Shown in pieces: positions 12,769 through 20,060 of a stretch of DNA of 21,461 nt. The notes under the pieces were generated by a model. It made no database searches and was not told the DNA's origin. It was given only the letters and a program-made list of their open reading frames with translations. Source of the DNA: IMCC26077 sp964490435 (GTDB lineage Bacteria; Actinomycetota; Actinomycetes; Nanopelagicales; Nanopelagicaceae); NCBI GenBank assembly GCA_964490435.1, contig CAZBCF010000026.1:1-21461 (forward strand). Direction: 5' to 3'. The position numbers and the translations under genes were made by a program. The stretch's first letter is position 1. Every line of letters begins with the position of its first letter.

Positions 12769-14604
12769 ATGTGTGGCATCGTCGGATATGTAGGAGATTC
12801 CGATGCCACGCCTGCATTACTGAAAGGGTTGGCTCGCCTCGAGTATCGCGGATACGACTCGGCTGGCATTTCCATTCTCTCTGACCATCGGATCACCACC
12901 GCTAAGCGCGCCGGTAAACTCGCAGTCCTAGTTGACGCTCTACGCGAGCGACCGTTGCCGAGCGGCACGCTTGGTATCGGCCACACCAGATGGGCAACCC
13001 ATGGTTCACCGGTCGATCGAAATGCGCATCCACATATGGATCCAGATGAGAAAGTCGCTTTGATTCACAACGGAATCATCGAAAATTTCCAGATTCTGAA
13101 AGAAGAACTTGAACGTGCTGGACATTACTTCACTTCAGATACCGATTCAGAAGTAGTCGCACATCTTTTAGGAGTCGAATACTCCAACACAAAGGATCTA
13201 ACGTTGGCGATGCAGAATGTTTGTCAACGCCTCAAAGGAAATTTCTCACTTGTGGCAATCGCTATCGATTCACCGGGCATGCTCGTAGGCGCTCGCCGAA
13301 ATTCACCTTTGGTCGTTGGACTTGGCGCCGGCGAGAACTTCCTGGCCTCCGATGTTGCTGCTTTCATCTCTTTTACGAAAAGAGCTCTCGAAATTGGGCA
13401 AGATCACATTGTCACTCTGACGAGCACGAACTATTCGGTAACAGATTTTGCCGGCGTCAAGCAGAGCGCTCGAGAGTTCGAAGTCACCTGGGATGCGGGG
13501 GCAGCGGAGAAGAATGGCTTTCCACATTTCATGGCGAAAGAGATTATGGAGCAACCCAAATCGCTCTCAGATTGCTTACTCGGCCGTCTTGATGATCGAG
13601 GGTATCTCAGCCTCAACGAGACAAGGTTGAGTGATGACGAGATTCGCGATATCGACAAAGTAATCATCATCGGATGCGGATCAGCCTTTCATGCAGGAAT
13701 GATCGCTAAATATGGAATCGAACATTGGTCTCGACTCCCGGTTGAGGTCGAATTAGCGTCAGAGTTTCGGTATCGCGATCCCATCATTACGCGGAGCACT
13801 TTGGTGATTGCCATCTCCCAATCGGGAGAGACTATGGATACTTTGATGGCCCTTCGCCATGCTCGCGAACAGCGTGCGAAAGTCATATCAATCTGCAACA
13901 CACATGGCGCATCCATCCCACGTGAATCAGATGGAGTCATTTACACCCAGGCCGGCCCTGAAATCGCTGTGGCGTCGACGAAGGCTTTCTTAACACAAAT
14001 TATCGCCGCTTATCTTGTCGGTCTGTATATCGCACAAGTTCGAGGCATCAAGTTCATCGATGAGGTTCGAGACATCATTGATGAGATGGGCGAGTTGCCT
14101 GAGAAGATTGAGCGTTATCTTGAGACTTCAGAGCGACTTCGAGATCTGGCTCATGAATTCAAAGAAGCTCAATCGATTCTCTTCTTAGGTAGGCATGTTG
14201 GCTTCCCCGTGGCGCTAGAGGGTGCGCTCAAATTGAAGGAGCTCGCATATCTGCATGCTGAAGGTTTTGCGGCGGGAGAACTAAAACATGGACCTATTGC
14301 ACTTATCGAAGAGGGCACCCCAGTCTTGGTGATCATGCCCACTCCGAATAGTCCGTTGCACGACAAAATGGTGAGCAACGTGCAAGAGATCGAGGCTCGC
14401 GGCGCACGAGCCATCATCATCGCTGCTGAGAGCGATGGCTCGATAACCTCACCGCGAGCTATTCGTATTCCGGATGCACCAATTCTTTTTCAGCCGATTC
14501 TCGCCGTGCTCCCACTTCAATTATTTGCCTATGAATCTGCTGTTATTCGGGGATATGATGTCGATCAACCAAGGAATTTGGCAAAGTCAGTGACGGTTGA
14601 ATAG
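12769..14604 (+). CDS. glmS: Glutamine-fructose-6-phosphate aminotransferase (isomerizing)
   Basis: A 611-residue, full-length GlmS, the entry step to amino sugars: fructose-6-phosphate + glutamine to glucosamine-6-phosphate. Cys2 in MCGIVGYVGD is the glutaminase nucleophile after Met removal; RLEYRGYDSAG, GHTRWATHG and HNGIIENF complete the N-terminal domain. Two SIS sugar-binding domains follow (GCGSAFHAG, SQSGETMDTL, STKAFLTQ; then GRHVGFPVALEGALKLKE and HGPIALIE), ending with NLAKSVTVE. GGGGG at 12756-12760 serves as ribosome site. No glmS ribozyme-like or long leader: only 17 bases separate it from glmM, its partner in the pathway. Confidence 0.98.
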   Translation: MCGIVGYVGDSDATPALLKGLARLEYRGYDSAGISILSDHRITTAKRAGKLAVLVDALRERPLPSGTLGIGHTRWATHGSPVDRNAHPHMDPDEKVALIHNGIIENFQILKEELERAGHYFTSDTDSEVVAHLLGVEYSNTKDLTLAMQNVCQRLKGNFSLVAIAIDSPGMLVGARRNSPLVVGLGAGENFLASDVAAFISFTKRALEIGQDHIVTLTSTNYSVTDFAGVKQSAREFEVTWDAGAAEKNGFPHFMAKEIMEQPKSLSDCLLGRLDDRGYLSLNETRLSDDEIRDIDKVIIIGCGSAFHAGMIAKYGIEHWSRLPVEVELASEFRYRDPIITRSTLVIAISQSGETMDTLMALRHAREQRAKVISICNTHGASIPRESDGVIYTQAGPEIAVASTKAFLTQIIAAYLVGLYIAQVRGIKFIDEVRDIIDEMGELPEKIERYLETSERLRDLAHEFKEAQSILFLGRHVGFPVALEGALKLKELAYLHAEGFAAGELKHGPIALIEEGTPVLVIMPTPNSPLHDKMVSNVQEIEARGARAIIIAAESDGSITSPRAIRIPDAPILFQPILAVLPLQLFAYESAVIRGYDVDQPRNLAKSVTVE

Positions 14605-14606
14605 CA

Positions 14607-15284
14607 ATGGATGAGTTACGACGTTCGGTATCGTGGCATATTCGTAATGCCGCAATAGCGATGGGATTGTTTATCGCAATCACGTTTGATGTGCTGCATA
14701 GTGGGCCGCTGACAGATATCGATGCGAGTATCGCTCGTTGGCAACGACCCAATCTTCCGGCGTGGGCCGATTGGGTCATCTACAACTTGGATCATCTTGG
14801 ACTCCGTGGTGTGACGGCGCTTTGTCTGTTGGCGTTGGCAATCTATCTTGGGCGAAGGTTCACTACCTGGCGACCTTTTAATCTCTCACTGCTCTCGTTG
14901 TTGGCGCTGAATCTCGTAGTTGGTCTGGCAAAGTTAGAGTTTGGACGTACTAAACCGAAATTGCAGATCGATCTTCTTGATGCCGGGGGAATGTCTTACC
15001 CGAGCGGCCATGCATCGAATGCGATTCTGACCTGGGGACTTTTTGCGTATCTCGCGGTGAAGTACTCCGCGCCGAGTAAGTTCAGGACGAATGTAGCCAT
15101 CTGGTCAGTAACAGGAATCTCTGCCATTGTCGTGATCATCTCACTCTTTCGAAATACCCACTGGCTCTCTGATCTCATCGGGGGAGTGAGCATCGGAGCG
15201 GCGCTGCTCTTCCTTATCGTCGCCATTGATCGATTGATTTCCTCGCGTAGAAACGTTGAATCTGCGGAAGTGCAACGAACATGA
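14607..15284 (+). CDS. PAP2-family membrane phosphatase, divergent motifs
   Basis: A 225-residue protein with about five to six hydrophobic segments (near 15-30, 65-82, 92-108, 138-152, 163-180 and 192-210), typical of membrane PAP2 lipid phosphatases. Motif C2 is intact: PSGH at 132-135. Motif C1 reads K109-x6-K116-P117 (Lys for the usual Arg). In motif C3 His185 and Asp189 (THWLSD) are present but the usual Arg six residues before the His is Ser179; Arg182 lies nearby. Set between glmS and acpS-alr, it may act on undecaprenyl diphosphate or another polyprenyl or lipid phosphate; substrate is inference. Its stop overlaps the acpS ATG (ATGA). Confidence 0.8.
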   Translation: MDELRRSVSWHIRNAAIAMGLFIAITFDVLHSGPLTDIDASIARWQRPNLPAWADWVIYNLDHLGLRGVTALCLLALAIYLGRRFTTWRPFNLSLLSLLALNLVVGLAKLEFGRTKPKLQIDLLDAGGMSYPSGHASNAILTWGLFAYLAVKYSAPSKFRTNVAIWSVTGISAIVVIISLFRNTHWLSDLIGGVSIGAALLFLIVAIDRLISSRRNVESAEVQRT

Positions 15285-15643
15285 TCAAAGGAGTTGGCGT
15301 TGATGTGGTGGATATCGCGCGTTTTGAGGAATCACTACTTCGTACGCCAGGATTGCGCGAGCGTTTATTCACCGAACATGAGTTAACGACCGCTTCGGAT
15401 CGAAATCCATCATTTCTCGCAGGCCGGTTTGCTGCGAAAGAGGCGCTGGCCAAGGCATTAGGAGTTCCGGAAGGTCTGGCCTGGCACGATGTGAATATTC
15501 TGCGCGCTGACAACGGAGCGCCGTTGATGGAATTGAACGGCATTGCAAAACAGCGAGCCGGTACTGGGAAAATTCACCTTTCAATCTCCCATGATGGTCC
15601 AGTCGTCGTAGCATTCATCGTGATTGAGAATCCTCGTGGCTAA
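15281..15643 (+). CDS. acpS: Holo-[acyl-carrier-protein] synthase
   Basis: A 120-residue phosphopantetheinyl transferase that moves 4'-phosphopantetheine from CoA to apo-acyl carrier protein, switching on fatty acid synthesis. The two family motifs are visible: GVDVVDIARFE with metal-binding Asp8, and AGRFAAKEALAKALG with Glu54. The C-terminal segment HLSISHDGPVVVAFIVIE is also standard. The ATG overlaps the previous stop by four bases, with GGAAG upstream as ribosome site. In Streptomyces-type genomes nnrD lies between acpS and alr; here alr follows directly with an 8-base overlap. Confidence 0.95.
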   Translation: MIKGVGVDVVDIARFEESLLRTPGLRERLFTEHELTTASDRNPSFLAGRFAAKEALAKALGVPEGLAWHDVNILRADNGAPLMELNGIAKQRAGTGKIHLSISHDGPVVVAFIVIENPRG

Positions 15644-16781
15644 TCCGATCATTGCTGCACGAATTGATCTGGAGCAGTTGAGTGCGAACGCGCGGGCTGT
15701 CATCGAACTGACAAAAAAGCCGCTGATGGCAGTAGTTAAGGCAGATGCTTACGGTCATGGTCTGGTACCTGCCGCACACGCTGCAGTGCGTGGTGGTGCG
15801 ACCTGGCTTGGCACTGCTTTCATTGATGAGGCAATTCACTTGCGCGATGGTGGCATCACTGAGCCCATCCTTGCTTGGCTCACTCCGCCGACAGCAGATT
15901 TTGTAAAAGCCCTTGAATTCACCATTGATCTTTCCATCTCATCTCTAGAACAACTCGCAGCAATAGTTGCTGCAAGTGAGCAAACAGGAGTGAAACCACG
16001 GGTGCATCTCAAAGTGGATACCGGCATGAGTAGGGCTGGGGCACTTGATGAGTTCCCCGCGCTCGTAAGCGCTATTGGTGAATTACTTGATGAAGATCAG
16101 ATTGAACTTGTTGGCACGTGGTCGCACCTAGCGTGTGCTGAAGATCCGCATCATCTCCTAACTCAGAATCAGGGAGAGCGATTCCAAAGCGCCCTGGATT
16201 ATCTTGCGAGCGAGGGAATCGATCCTGGTATCCGGCATATTGCTAATTCTGCTGCAGTGCTACATCACCCTCATCTGTACTTTGACATGGTGCGTGCCGG
16301 TCTATTGCTTTACGGGTATGTACCAGGAGGTAGCACAAATTCTCAAAACAATTCTCGAATCAACATTAAGCCTGTCATGGAGTTGAGCGCTGATGTTGCG
16401 CTCGTAAAGCGAGTCCCGGCCGGCTCGAGCATTGGTTATGGCGCAACTATTCGTCTTACCGAAGATCGCTACATTGGTTTGATTCCACTTGGATATGCCG
16501 ACGGTGTTCCCCGATCAGTAGGAGATGTAACTGGCCCCAATGCACCACACGCCATCGCGTGCACAATCGCTGGTCGGCGCTACCCATTAATAGGTCGAGT
16601 TTCAATGGATCAAGTCACGGTGGATTTGGGCGTATCAACCTCTGTTAAGGCCGGAGATCGTGCAGTCTTTTTTGGGGGCGCGGACAGCCTCACGGCAGAT
16701 GATTGGGCTCTGGCTGCGGGCACAATCTCGTATGAAATTTTGTCGCGGATTGGGGCGCGCGTTCCCAGGCTTGCACGCTAA
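15636..16781 (+). CDS. alr: Alanine racemase
   Basis: A PLP enzyme that makes D-alanine for peptidoglycan, 381 residues from the GTG at 15636. The PLP lysine is Lys35 in MAVVKADAYGHG; the partner tyrosine lies in SIGYGATIRL; other marks are LKVDTGMSRAG, HIANSAAVL, MVRAGLLLYGY, PLGYADGVPRS and GRVSMDQVTVDL. An in-frame TTG at 15624 would add four residues; the GTG is preferred for its GAGAA upstream and fit to family starts (short lead to ARIDLEQL). The start overlaps acpS. The next gene is an ABC transporter rather than tsaE, which follows alr in mycobacteria. Confidence 0.96.
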   Translation: MANPIIAARIDLEQLSANARAVIELTKKPLMAVVKADAYGHGLVPAAHAAVRGGATWLGTAFIDEAIHLRDGGITEPILAWLTPPTADFVKALEFTIDLSISSLEQLAAIVAASEQTGVKPRVHLKVDTGMSRAGALDEFPALVSAIGELLDEDQIELVGTWSHLACAEDPHHLLTQNQGERFQSALDYLASEGIDPGIRHIANSAAVLHHPHLYFDMVRAGLLLYGYVPGGSTNSQNNSRINIKPVMELSADVALVKRVPAGSSIGYGATIRLTEDRYIGLIPLGYADGVPRSVGDVTGPNAPHAIACTIAGRRYPLIGRVSMDQVTVDLGVSTSVKAGDRAVFFGGADSLTADDWALAAGTISYEILSRIGARVPRLAR

Positions 16782-16784
16782 AGT
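16779..16784 (+). promoter_or_regulatory. Possible -10 element of a leaderless livG transcript
   Basis: TAAAGT overlaps the alr stop and ends six bases before the GTG of livG at 16791. It fits TAnnnT and the spacing expected for a transcript that begins at the start codon. livG has no Shine-Dalgarno. No clear -35 is present. If real, the transporter cluster has its own promoter instead of reading through from alr. Confidence 0.25.
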
Positions 16785-16790
16785 CTGCGC

Positions 16791-17555
16791 GTGGTCTCCA
16801 CCCTGCTGAGTGTTGCTCAAGTCAATGTGACTTTTGGTGGATTACGGGCACTCAAAGATGTCTATTTAGATCTGCAACCGAATGAGATTGTTGGATTGAT
16901 TGGCCCTAATGGTGCTGGCAAGACAACTTTGCTCAATGCAATCTCGGGTTTGGTCAAACCCGAGTCAGGGACCTTTGCATTATTCGGCAAAGAGGAGAAT
17001 TGGCCTAAGCCACATCAACTGGTCTCACATGGCATCAGCCGAACGTTGCAAGGGGTAGGACTTTTCGCCGACCTCACTGTGCTAGAGAATGTGATGATTG
17101 GGGCGCAGAAGTTCGCCAACGCTGGCCTAGGTCGTGCACTTCTTGGTCGGACTGCAAAAGATGAGCAGGCGCTCCGAGATCGCGCGATGTTGGCGCTCGA
17201 GCGAGTGTATGCAGGTGGTTTAGCGGATCGACGCGCTGATACCTTGGCTTATCCAGAGACGAAGCGAGTTTCGATTGCGCGCGCGCTCATCTCCGAGCCA
17301 AAGATATTGCTTCTGGATGAACCCGCGGGCGGCTTAGGAAAAGAAGATATCGAGTGGCTTGGTCGGTTGATCAAGAATCTACGTCGAGATTGTTCGATTA
17401 TCTTGGTCGAGCACCACATGGATGTAGTGATGGCGGTATGCGAACGTTTATATGTCTTGGATTTCGGTGAAGTCATCGCTAGCGGTAGCGCCGAAAAGGT
17501 GCGCCAAGACCCTGCCGTGATAGCCGCCTATCTTGGAACAGCGGTGAGCGAGTAA
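16791..17555 (+). CDS. livG: Branched-chain amino acid type ABC transporter ATPase (LivG-like)
   Basis: A 254-residue cytoplasmic ATPase of the HAAT importer family. Walker A GPNGAGKTT at 38-46, Q-loop Gln87 (TLQGVGLF), Walker B ILLLDE at 172-177, and H-loop His208 (LVEHHM) are intact. The ABC signature, LAYGDQR in E. coli LivG, here reads LAYPETKR at 152-159: the Gly is Pro155 and the Gln is Thr157, so the signature is degenerate. Length and the C-terminal DPAVIAAYLGT are normal. The GTG start has no Shine-Dalgarno. It overlaps livF by one base. Substrate cannot be read from sequence; amino acids are likeliest. Confidence 0.9.
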   Translation: MVSTLLSVAQVNVTFGGLRALKDVYLDLQPNEIVGLIGPNGAGKTTLLNAISGLVKPESGTFALFGKEENWPKPHQLVSHGISRTLQGVGLFADLTVLENVMIGAQKFANAGLGRALLGRTAKDEQALRDRAMLALERVYAGGLADRRADTLAYPETKRVSIARALISEPKILLLDEPAGGLGKEDIEWLGRLIKNLRRDCSIILVEHHMDVVMAVCERLYVLDFGEVIASGSAEKVRQDPAVIAAYLGTAVSE

Positions 17556-18271
17556 TGACGCTACGAGTTCGGGGCCTCACAATCGATCATGGTGCCATCC
17601 GCGCGATTTCCAGCGCTTCATTCAACGTTCCGAAAGGTTCTATTACGGCGGTGATCGGCGCGAATGGTGCCGGCAAGTCGACCTTGTTGCGCACCATCTC
17701 AGGGCTCAAACGTGCAACAACAGGAAGCATCCTCTGGGATGAACGTGAAGTGCATCGACTCCAGACTGAACAGATTGTGCGCGCCGGAATCGTCCACGTC
17801 CCTGAGGGGCGTTCGGTGGTCACCGAGTTGACTGTTGCTGAGAATTTGGCGCTCGGTGGCGTCTGGCGATTGCGACATCACAAGAGCGATGTCTTTGCTG
17901 CTATCGATGAGGTGTACGAGCTCTTTCCACGATTAGCAGAACGAAAGAAACAACGTGCTGACACTTTGTCGGGCGGCGAGCGACAAATGCTTGCAATCGG
18001 ACGAGGGCTCATCTCGCGTCCGCAGTTGCTCTTACTCGATGAGCCATCGCTGGGATTAGCCCCTCTGGTGGTCGAACAGATCTTTCAGACGCTTGCGCAA
18101 TTGCAACAGAGCACTGGAATGACAATCTTATTAGTCGAGCAGAATGCGATGAGCGCGCTTCGAATCGCTTCCCAAGGAATCGTTCTCGATCAAGGTCAGG
18201 TAGTGATTGCCGATGATGCCCGAGCAATCATGAATGACACCGCGCTACGTCATGCGTATTTGGGATATTAG
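17555..18271 (+). CDS. livF: Branched-chain amino acid type ABC transporter ATPase (LivF-like)
   Basis: A 238-residue ATPase, the second nucleotide-binding subunit. Walker A GANGAGKST at 35-43, a full signature LSGGERQM, Walker B LLLLDEPSLGLAP and H-loop LLVEQNA are all canonical, and HVPEGRSVVTELTVAENL is typical of LivF. Paired with LivG in the normal livG-livF order with a TAATG overlap, so equal synthesis is likely. In the LivG-LivF dimer its signature would complete the ATP site of LivG, while the degenerate LivG signature would face the LivF Walker A. Confidence 0.94.
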   Translation: MTLRVRGLTIDHGAIRAISSASFNVPKGSITAVIGANGAGKSTLLRTISGLKRATTGSILWDEREVHRLQTEQIVRAGIVHVPEGRSVVTELTVAENLALGGVWRLRHHKSDVFAAIDEVYELFPRLAERKKQRADTLSGGERQMLAIGRGLISRPQLLLLDEPSLGLAPLVVEQIFQTLAQLQQSTGMTILLVEQNAMSALRIASQGIVLDQGQVVIADDARAIMNDTALRHAYLGY

Positions 18272-18279
18272 GTGAGCCG

Positions 18280-18891
18280 ATGAATCTCATAAATACTCTC
18301 ATCGCAGGGGTCAGCATCGGGGCTATCTATAGCCTCATTGCCTTCGCTCTGATTCTTGTCTGGCGGAGCACGCGGGTGGTTAACTTCGCACAAGCCGGGC
18401 AAGCGGCGTTTTCGACCTACGTCGGATTGAGTATCGAAAAGGCCGTTGGTAATTATTGGATTGCATTGATTGCGGCAATTCTCGCCGGCGTCCTGGTTGG
18501 TGCATTTGTCGAAGTTGTTATCGTGCGCTTCATCGTTAAACGCGCCACCTCTGCGGCGACCGTTACGGTAGCCCCAGTNNNNNNNNNNNNNNNNNNNNNN
18601 NNNNNNNNNNNNNNNNNNNNNNNNNNNNNNNNNNNNNNNNNNNNNNNNNNNNNNNNNNNNNNNNNNNNNNNNNNNNNNTTAGTCTTCGGATTCACCGCTG
18701 CAGTCATTGGTGGATTAGATAGTTTGATCGGTGGCGTGCTTGGTGGATTGGCGCTAGGAATCGGTCTCTCGGTCGTGACTGGCTACCTCGGTGGCTCGTA
18801 TACCTTCATGACCGCATTCGTTCTGCTCGTCATAATCCTGCTTGTTAGACCACAAGGAATACTAGGAGCGCGAGGTGCCCGCCGTGCGTAG
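18280..18891 (+). CDS. livH: Branched-chain amino acid type ABC permease (LivH-like), interrupted by assembly gap
   Basis: An inner-membrane permease. The first 99 codons (LINTLIAGVSIGAIYSLIAF, LVWRSTRVVNFAQAGQAAF) are a clear LivH N-terminus; after 100 N, the last 70 residues (AAVIGGLDSLIGGVLGG, FVLLVIILLVRPQGILG) are a clear LivH C-terminus. As drawn the gene would be 203 residues against about 290 for the family, so roughly 85-90 residues of sequence beyond the N run are missing and the gap is a placeholder. The frame happens to continue across it. Start ATG at 18280 has AGGTGAG upstream; the end overlaps livM by 17 bases. Confidence 0.88.
   Translation: MNLINTLIAGVSIGAIYSLIAFALILVWRSTRVVNFAQAGQAAFSTYVGLSIEKAVGNYWIALIAAILAGVLVGAFVEVVIVRFIVKRATSAATVTVAPXXXXXXXXXXXXXXXXXXXXXXXXXXXXXXXXXXLVFGFTAAVIGGLDSLIGGVLGGLALGIGLSVVTGYLGGSYTFMTAFVLLVIILLVRPQGILGARGARRA
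18579..18678. other. Assembly gap (100 N)
   Basis: Exactly 100 undetermined bases inside livH, the usual placeholder for a scaffold gap of unknown size. Judging from the normal LivH length, the true distance is nearer 350 bases than 100. Both sides belong to livH, so the scaffold join is biologically sensible. Confidence 0.97.
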
Positions 18892-19870
18892 TTCCCAGAA
18901 ACCAAGCGCGACCAAACGCTTTCTACTAGCCGTGCTTATTGGATTACTTCTCTTCTTTGCCAGTAATTTTATCGACGAATATCGCATCTTCCAAGGTGCT
19001 CAAGTTGCTGCGTACCTGGTGGGAATCATCTCCATTGTTTTGCTTACTGGCTTCTCGGGTCAAATCACGCTCGGTCAAGGAGCGTTCATGGCAGTGGGCG
19101 CCTATTCCGCTTCGTTAGTCGTGCAAGAGTTTGGTTTGCCGATTTGGGCCTCCTTCTTTGTTGCGGTTATCGCCGCGGCGATTCTTGGTGGCGTGATTGG
19201 AATTTCAGCGGGACGATTGAGTGGTCCGTATTTAGCCGGAGCAACATTGGCATTTGCCGTTGGAATCCCTGCACTTGCTAATGCGATTCCGATTCTCGGT
19301 GGCGAACAGGGTCTTTCGTTCGATGTCGGCGCTGCACCCGGACGTTATGCTGACACTGTCTCACCATACAAATGGCTCTTCTGGATTTGTGCGCTCTGTG
19401 CAATCGTCGCAGTCGTTATTGCAGTCAACCTGACCTCAAGTGGAATGGGACGACAATGGCGTGCGGTGCGCGCTCATGAGACCGCTGCTGCGCTCGCCGG
19501 AATCAATCCAGCACGGAGCAAAGTATTGGCGTTCACGGTGAGCTCTGGGTTTGCGGGATTAGCCGGCGTCTCTTTCTCAGCAACCGTTGGATTAGTCTCA
19601 CCATCTGGATTCACTTTGGCGCTCTCTTTCCTCCTGCTTACCGGAGCGATTCTTGGAGGAATCTCACATATCTCGGGGGCGCTGGGTGGAGCCATCATCG
19701 TGGTCATCATCCCGACCCTTTTTGAGGCCTGGACCGAAGAGGCCTCCCTAGGAGTGGCCACCTACCTACCTGGGATTATCGTCAGTGCCCTCTTACTTCT
19801 CAGCATCGCCTTGGCTCCTGAGGGGCCCTCTGAGTTGATCCATAAGCTCCGCCACCGCCGCCGCTCATAA
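18875..19870 (+). CDS. livM: Branched-chain amino acid type ABC permease (LivM-like)
   Basis: A 331-residue polytopic membrane protein forming the channel with LivH. The N-terminus carries a short basic stretch and a first hydrophobic segment (about 16-31). The family signature is FSGQITLGQGAFMAVGAYSAS near residues 60-80, followed by SSGMGRQWRAVRAHETAAALAGINP, the cytoplasmic coupling loop to the ATPases, and GAILGGISHISGALGGAI. GTG at 18875 is chosen because AGGAG sits six bases upstream; GTG at 18884 is too far from it. Overlap with livH suggests coupled translation. It ends in a basic tail (LRHRRRS). Confidence 0.93.
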   Translation: MPAVRSSQKPSATKRFLLAVLIGLLLFFASNFIDEYRIFQGAQVAAYLVGIISIVLLTGFSGQITLGQGAFMAVGAYSASLVVQEFGLPIWASFFVAVIAAAILGGVIGISAGRLSGPYLAGATLAFAVGIPALANAIPILGGEQGLSFDVGAAPGRYADTVSPYKWLFWICALCAIVAVVIAVNLTSSGMGRQWRAVRAHETAAALAGINPARSKVLAFTVSSGFAGLAGVSFSATVGLVSPSGFTLALSFLLLTGAILGGISHISGALGGAIIVVIIPTLFEAWTEEASLGVATYLPGIIVSALLLLSIALAPEGPSELIHKLRHRRRS

Positions 19871-19958
19871 CTTCTCGATAACGGCTGGATAACAGTCCTA
19901 TAAAGGCGAGAAACGACGCCACTTGCATTTCGGATTTCGGGTCTGTTTTCGCATATTC

Positions 19959-20010
19959 GGGTGGGTCTAACCCCCCTGGGCTAGGTAGGCTCAGGACTCC
20001 CAACCCACCC
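19959..20010 (+). promoter_or_regulatory. Nested stem structure in the livM-livK spacer
   Basis: The 190-base spacer, the longest in the window, holds GGGTGGGT (19959-19966) paired with ACCCACCC (20003-20010), 8 bp perfect, enclosing CCTGGGC (19975-19981) paired with GCTCAGG (19989-19995), 7 bp with one G-U. No T-run follows at once, so termination is uncertain. It may reduce read-through so that permease and binding protein are made in different amounts, or act as a leader control. No confident promoter was found, though separate strong expression of the binding protein is common for such clusters. Confidence 0.45.
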
Positions 20011-20060
20011 TAAAACCTGGGGTCGGGAAAGAGATACAAGTCACGAATGGAAGGACATCC

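Noticed and set aside
13221..13592. Open frame of 123 codons inside glmS in another frame
   Set aside because: Fully embedded in a conserved gene; composition is rich in Arg, Cys and Phe without domain features.
19872..19912. TTCTCG/CGAGAA inverted repeat after livM as a terminator
   Set aside because: Six base pairs separated by 29 bases with no T-run; easily chance.
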